NCBI GenBank assembly: GCA_031414415.1
Contig: JANNVK010000233.1
Location: 1 to 64,000, forward strand
Length of the DNA: 64,000 nucleotides
Source of the DNA: JANNVK01 sp031414415
GTDB taxonomy: Bacteria > Acidobacteriota > Blastocatellia > Pyrinomonadales > Pyrinomonadaceae
Direction: 5' to 3'
Shown here: one piece after another, positions 61,387 to 64,000 of the stretch
How positions within the stretch are numbered: the stretch's first letter is position 1
How the letters are laid out: every line of letters starts with the position of its first letter
Notes under the pieces: model-generated
Databases searched by the model: none
What the model saw: only the letters and a program-made list of their open reading frames with translations
Told to the model about the DNA's origin: nothing
Position numbers and translations under genes: made by a program

Positions 61387-61542
61387 AAAAAAGAAACGAC
61401 TTGAAGTTCTGTCTATGATGCAGATTACGAATTGGAAAGTTGCAAATTCACTTCAATAACTGATGCGAGAACAAAAAAATTATTGCAACTCTTTCTAATT
61501 TATAAGAATAATCCGAAAAAGTGTTTGAATCAATAATAAATG

Positions 61543-61587
61543 AAAAAAAAGACGCTTTTCGAGGTATTCATTTGAAAAGCGTCTTTT
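61543..61587 (-). terminator. Rho-independent terminator
   Basis: A perfect 14-bp stem, AAAAGACGCTTTTC (61547-61560) with GAAAAGCGTCTTTT (61574-61587), with a run of T on the minus strand. It lies just after the stop at 61600 of the serine hydrolase gene. Confidence 0.92.
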
Positions 61588-61599
61588 GAGGTTTTACTG

Positions 61600-64000
61600 T
61601 TAATTGAGTTTTTTTGGTTTAAATAAGTTATCTTCAATCTTTAAATTGTGTTTGACTGATTTTACAAGCGTAATAATATCGCCCATTGATGAAGTTGTGT
61701 TGACCGATTTGAATGGTAATTTTATTCCGTCAACATCGCGATAATCAGATAAAATAATTGTGTATGGCTGCGAATTTTCGCTTGTGCTTGAAGCATTTAC
61801 ACCTTTTCTTTTCAATAATAAAAACGATTTTGTCGAATAATATTCGGTTACTTTCGTGCCTTTTTCTGGCATAAATTCAACCACATAACAATCTTCATCG
61901 CCGACCTTTTCAATTCCTTTAACTTCCAACGTTTTGTAATTGGTTTTCCAATTTAAAAGGCTGTAAAAATCGGAATTCAATCGTGCGTCTTCAAGCTGTT
62001 TGCCAGCGTAAGTTTCAACTGGTGCAAAGGTATAAGAAATTTCGCCTTTTGTTCCGTCAAAAAAGTCCCAACCTTTTCCGATGGTTTTGCCGACTGCGGT
62101 AAAAGTTGTTTCATTAGCAGATTTATTGGGGAATTTCGCATAAGAAGTAGCTGAACCTTTTACGCCTTGATGAATTGCGTCAATCTCGGCAACGGTTTCG
62201 CGAGACGTGATTTTTTTCCAATTTGATTCACCACCCGCAGCTTCAATTGATTTTTTCATCAATTCATCAACTGTAATTTTCGGTTTATCAACAGTTTTAT
62301 CGACCGCTTTTTTGAATTCAAATTCACCTTCGGGTTGGGAAATAACAACGCTGGAAACTTTGTTAGCCGCATCACGTTTTACTTTCAAAAAGTAACTTGA
62401 AGGCAACGGCAACAAGTTAAATTCATCTTTGCTTTTTTCGGTTAGAGCATATGGCTGCTGTCCTTCGATATTAAAAGTAACTTTGCCAGCATCTTCTTTT
62501 ATTTCAACAGTTCCGTTTCCGCCCGGAGTTGTGTAACTGCCGATAAGTTCTTTGACTGCTTCATTTGAAGTTTTTGTTTCTGTAGGTTTTGCACCTATTT
62601 TGGGCAAAGTATAATTGCCTTGTGGCTGTTCAAGATCAAGCGAATCGTCTTTAAATGTTGCGAAAAATCCGTCAACTTCTTTTAATTTATATTTTCTGCC
62701 GCCGATATTTTCGAGCGTATAAGTTGGTTGTCCGGGAACAATTGCGATGAGCTTGCCGTCTTGAATTTTTACTTCAACATCAAATCCGGCGGCTTCAAAT
62801 TTGTATTTTCCGACTTCCTTTTCAATTGATACTGCTGTTGAATTATCAACTTTTGGCGTTTCAGATTTGCCTAAAATCCCTTCAAAAATGATTTTTTGTA
62901 ATTCATCTCCAAGTGGTGAACCAGAAACATTTGTGAGCATTACAAAACCGAACTTTTTCTCTGGAATCATTGCAACCAAAGAGTTAAATCCGTCTATATT
63001 TCCGCCGTGTTGGACGACTTTCATTCCATTCCATTCTTCCAAAAACCAACCTAAACCATAATTTACTTTGCCATTTGGAGTTACTTTGTTTTGAGGTTTT
63101 GTCCATTCGCCATAACCTTTTTCGCTCACAAGTCGTTTACTTGCAACAGTTCCGCCATTCATTACAAACCGAACCCATTTTGCCATATCGTTTGCTGATG
63201 AATTTATTGAACCCGCAGGACCAACATCGTCAATCGGTCGAAACGGCAATCGACGAGTTCCTTTGGTGTCAAAATTATATTCGTAACCGAATGAATAATC
63301 TTTCGTTTTCTCCATTTCTCTGATTGAAACATTCGAATTTGTCATTCCGAGCGGTGCAAAAATTCTTTGAGCAACATACTTTTCCCAGGTTGAATTATTT
63401 GCTTTTGCGGTAATTTCACCAGCTGCCGCAAACATTATGTTGTTATAAAAAAACTTTTCATTGAGTTTCGCCATCGGTTGAGCTTCACCGGCAACTTGAA
63501 TCAGTTCTTGCCGATTTAATTTACCTGTAATCATTGCTAAATCAGTCCTGTTTAAGCCAGATGAATGATCCATTAAATCTCTGACAGTCATATTTTTGTC
63601 AGTTTCGGCGTCTTTCATTTTGAAATATGAAAGAAGTTTTTTCGGTGAATCATCAAGCGAAAGTTTTCCTTCGTCTTGCGACATCAAAACCGAAAGTGCC
63701 GTAAATGCTTTGGTTGCCGAACCGATGGCAAATTGCGTGTCGGGCGTAACCGCGATTTTTTTCTCAAAATCTTTGTAGCCTAAACCTTTGTTGTATATCA
63801 CCTTATCGTCTTTTACAATAACCAGCGACATTCCCGGAATTCCAAGTTCTTGCCGACGTTTTTCAACTTTTGCTTCAATTTCTGCAAGTTGTTTTGAATA
63901 GTCAGACGCGGTTTGGGATGTGGTTGTTTGGGCGTAACCAATTTGCGGAATTGAAAGTGAAATAAGCGAGAAAATTAAAGATAACGAAAGTAAATAATGT
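61600..64000 (-). CDS. Exported beta-lactamase-family serine hydrolase, 5' end outside window
   Basis: 800 codons visible, still open at base 64000. The methionine at 63831 is internal; the frame continues upstream into a signal peptide (FSLISLSIPQIGYAQ) cut by the window edge. The class C/DD-peptidase-like domain has GSATKAFTAL (SxxK nucleophile), a YSFGYEYN segment and QHGGNIDGF. Two DUF3471-like beta repeats (EVGKYKFEAAGFDVEV; LIGSYTTPGGNGTVEI) follow. The last ~220 residues (SIEAAGGESNWKKITSRETVAEID ... LSDYRDVDGIKLPF) resemble an outer-membrane lipoprotein-sorting (LolA-like) domain. Probably a periplasmic esterase or peptidase; no specific substrate. Confidence 0.88.
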   Translation of the reverse strand, partial: HYLLSLSLIFSLISLSIPQIGYAQTTTSQTASDYSKQLAEIEAKVEKRRQELGIPGMSLVIVKDDKVIYNKGLGYKDFEKKIAVTPDTQFAIGSATKAFTALSVLMSQDEGKLSLDDSPKKLLSYFKMKDAETDKNMTVRDLMDHSSGLNRTDLAMITGKLNRQELIQVAGEAQPMAKLNEKFFYNNIMFAAAGEITAKANNSTWEKYVAQRIFAPLGMTNSNVSIREMEKTKDYSFGYEYNFDTKGTRRLPFRPIDDVGPAGSINSSANDMAKWVRFVMNGGTVASKRLVSEKGYGEWTKPQNKVTPNGKVNYGLGWFLEEWNGMKVVQHGGNIDGFNSLVAMIPEKKFGFVMLTNVSGSPLGDELQKIIFEGILGKSETPKVDNSTAVSIEKEVGKYKFEAAGFDVEVKIQDGKLIAIVPGQPTYTLENIGGRKYKLKEVDGFFATFKDDSLDLEQPQGNYTLPKIGAKPTETKTSNEAVKELIGSYTTPGGNGTVEIKEDAGKVTFNIEGQQPYALTEKSKDEFNLLPLPSSYFLKVKRDAANKVSSVVISQPEGEFEFKKAVDKTVDKPKITVDELMKKSIEAAGGESNWKKITSRETVAEIDAIHQGVKGSATSYAKFPNKSANETTFTAVGKTIGKGWDFFDGTKGEISYTFAPVETYAGKQLEDARLNSDFYSLLNWKTNYKTLEVKGIEKVGDEDCYVVEFMPEKGTKVTEYYSTKSFLLLKRKGVNASSTSENSQPYTIILSDYRDVDGIKLPFKSVNTTSSMGDIITLVKSVKHNLKIEDNLFKPKKLN

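Overview
This looks like chromosomal DNA of a Gram-negative, LPS-bearing bacterium with AT-rich genes. The best guess is Acidobacteriota, class Blastocatellia. That is an inference from the gene families present: a beta-helix surface protein family with a WVSGVGDD motif, an EF-P of the HTPGN type, a DUF1684 hydrolase, abundant short intergenic tandem repeats and REP palindromes. No rRNA gene is present to confirm it. No tRNA, CRISPR array or prophage was seen.

Layout. 1-10.7 kb is an accessory catabolic cluster: an FAD monooxygenase (cut by the window edge), a pheophorbide-oxygenase-like Rieske enzyme, a red-chlorophyll-catabolite-reductase-like protein, a two-domain protein of unknown function, an MFS transporter fused to an SDR resembling plant chlorophyll b reductase (NYC1/NOL), a double nitrilase with a dead second half, a flavin reductase and a GntR/HutC regulator. 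Candidate operators of one architecture lie at the divergent promoter and before the regulator. 10.7-13.6 kb is a scar region: a truncated CoA-ligase tail, a shrunken AlbA_2-type gene and an intact acyl-CoA synthetase, with a 53-bp direct repeat exactly 1000 bp apart. 15.1-19.8 kb is the ffh-rpsP-khpA-rimM-trmD-rplS-rnhB translation/secretion operon. 20-31 kb is mixed: beta-helix protein, rfbD, NurA, P450 plus glycosyltransferase, carbonic anhydrase, an exported glucan-water-dikinase-like protein, a desaturase. 31-34 kb carries efp, waaA and lpxK. 34-38.3 kb has a likely pseudokinase and a partial ATP synthase operon (atpZ, atpI, atpB, atpE only). 38-42 kb has two GNATs, a DUF1684-hydrolase fusion, a small HETGH membrane protein and an SDR. 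42.7-51 kb is the rod-shape operon mreBCD-mrdA-rodA-PBP1A. 51-64 kb has a glucose-dehydrogenase-like enzyme with a GH63-type glucosidase, a TPR sigma-54 activator, cdaA-cdaR with an O-antigen-ligase-like gene, and an exported serine hydrolase.

Two things stand out. First, the 1-10 kb cluster brings together bacterial relatives of three enzymes of plant chlorophyll breakdown, with oxygenase, reductase, transport and regulatory genes. This suggests a tetrapyrrole-degrading pathway. Second, the gaps between genes, and several gene ends, are filled with degenerate tandem arrays of 7-bp units. These arrays mostly come as inverted pairs of about 4+4 units, each pair with its own sequence. Two genes for S23/IVP-type four-helix-bundle proteins sit inside such arrays, and a separate REP/RAYT transposase unit lies nearby. 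This may be a family of small repeat elements spreading by an unknown route.
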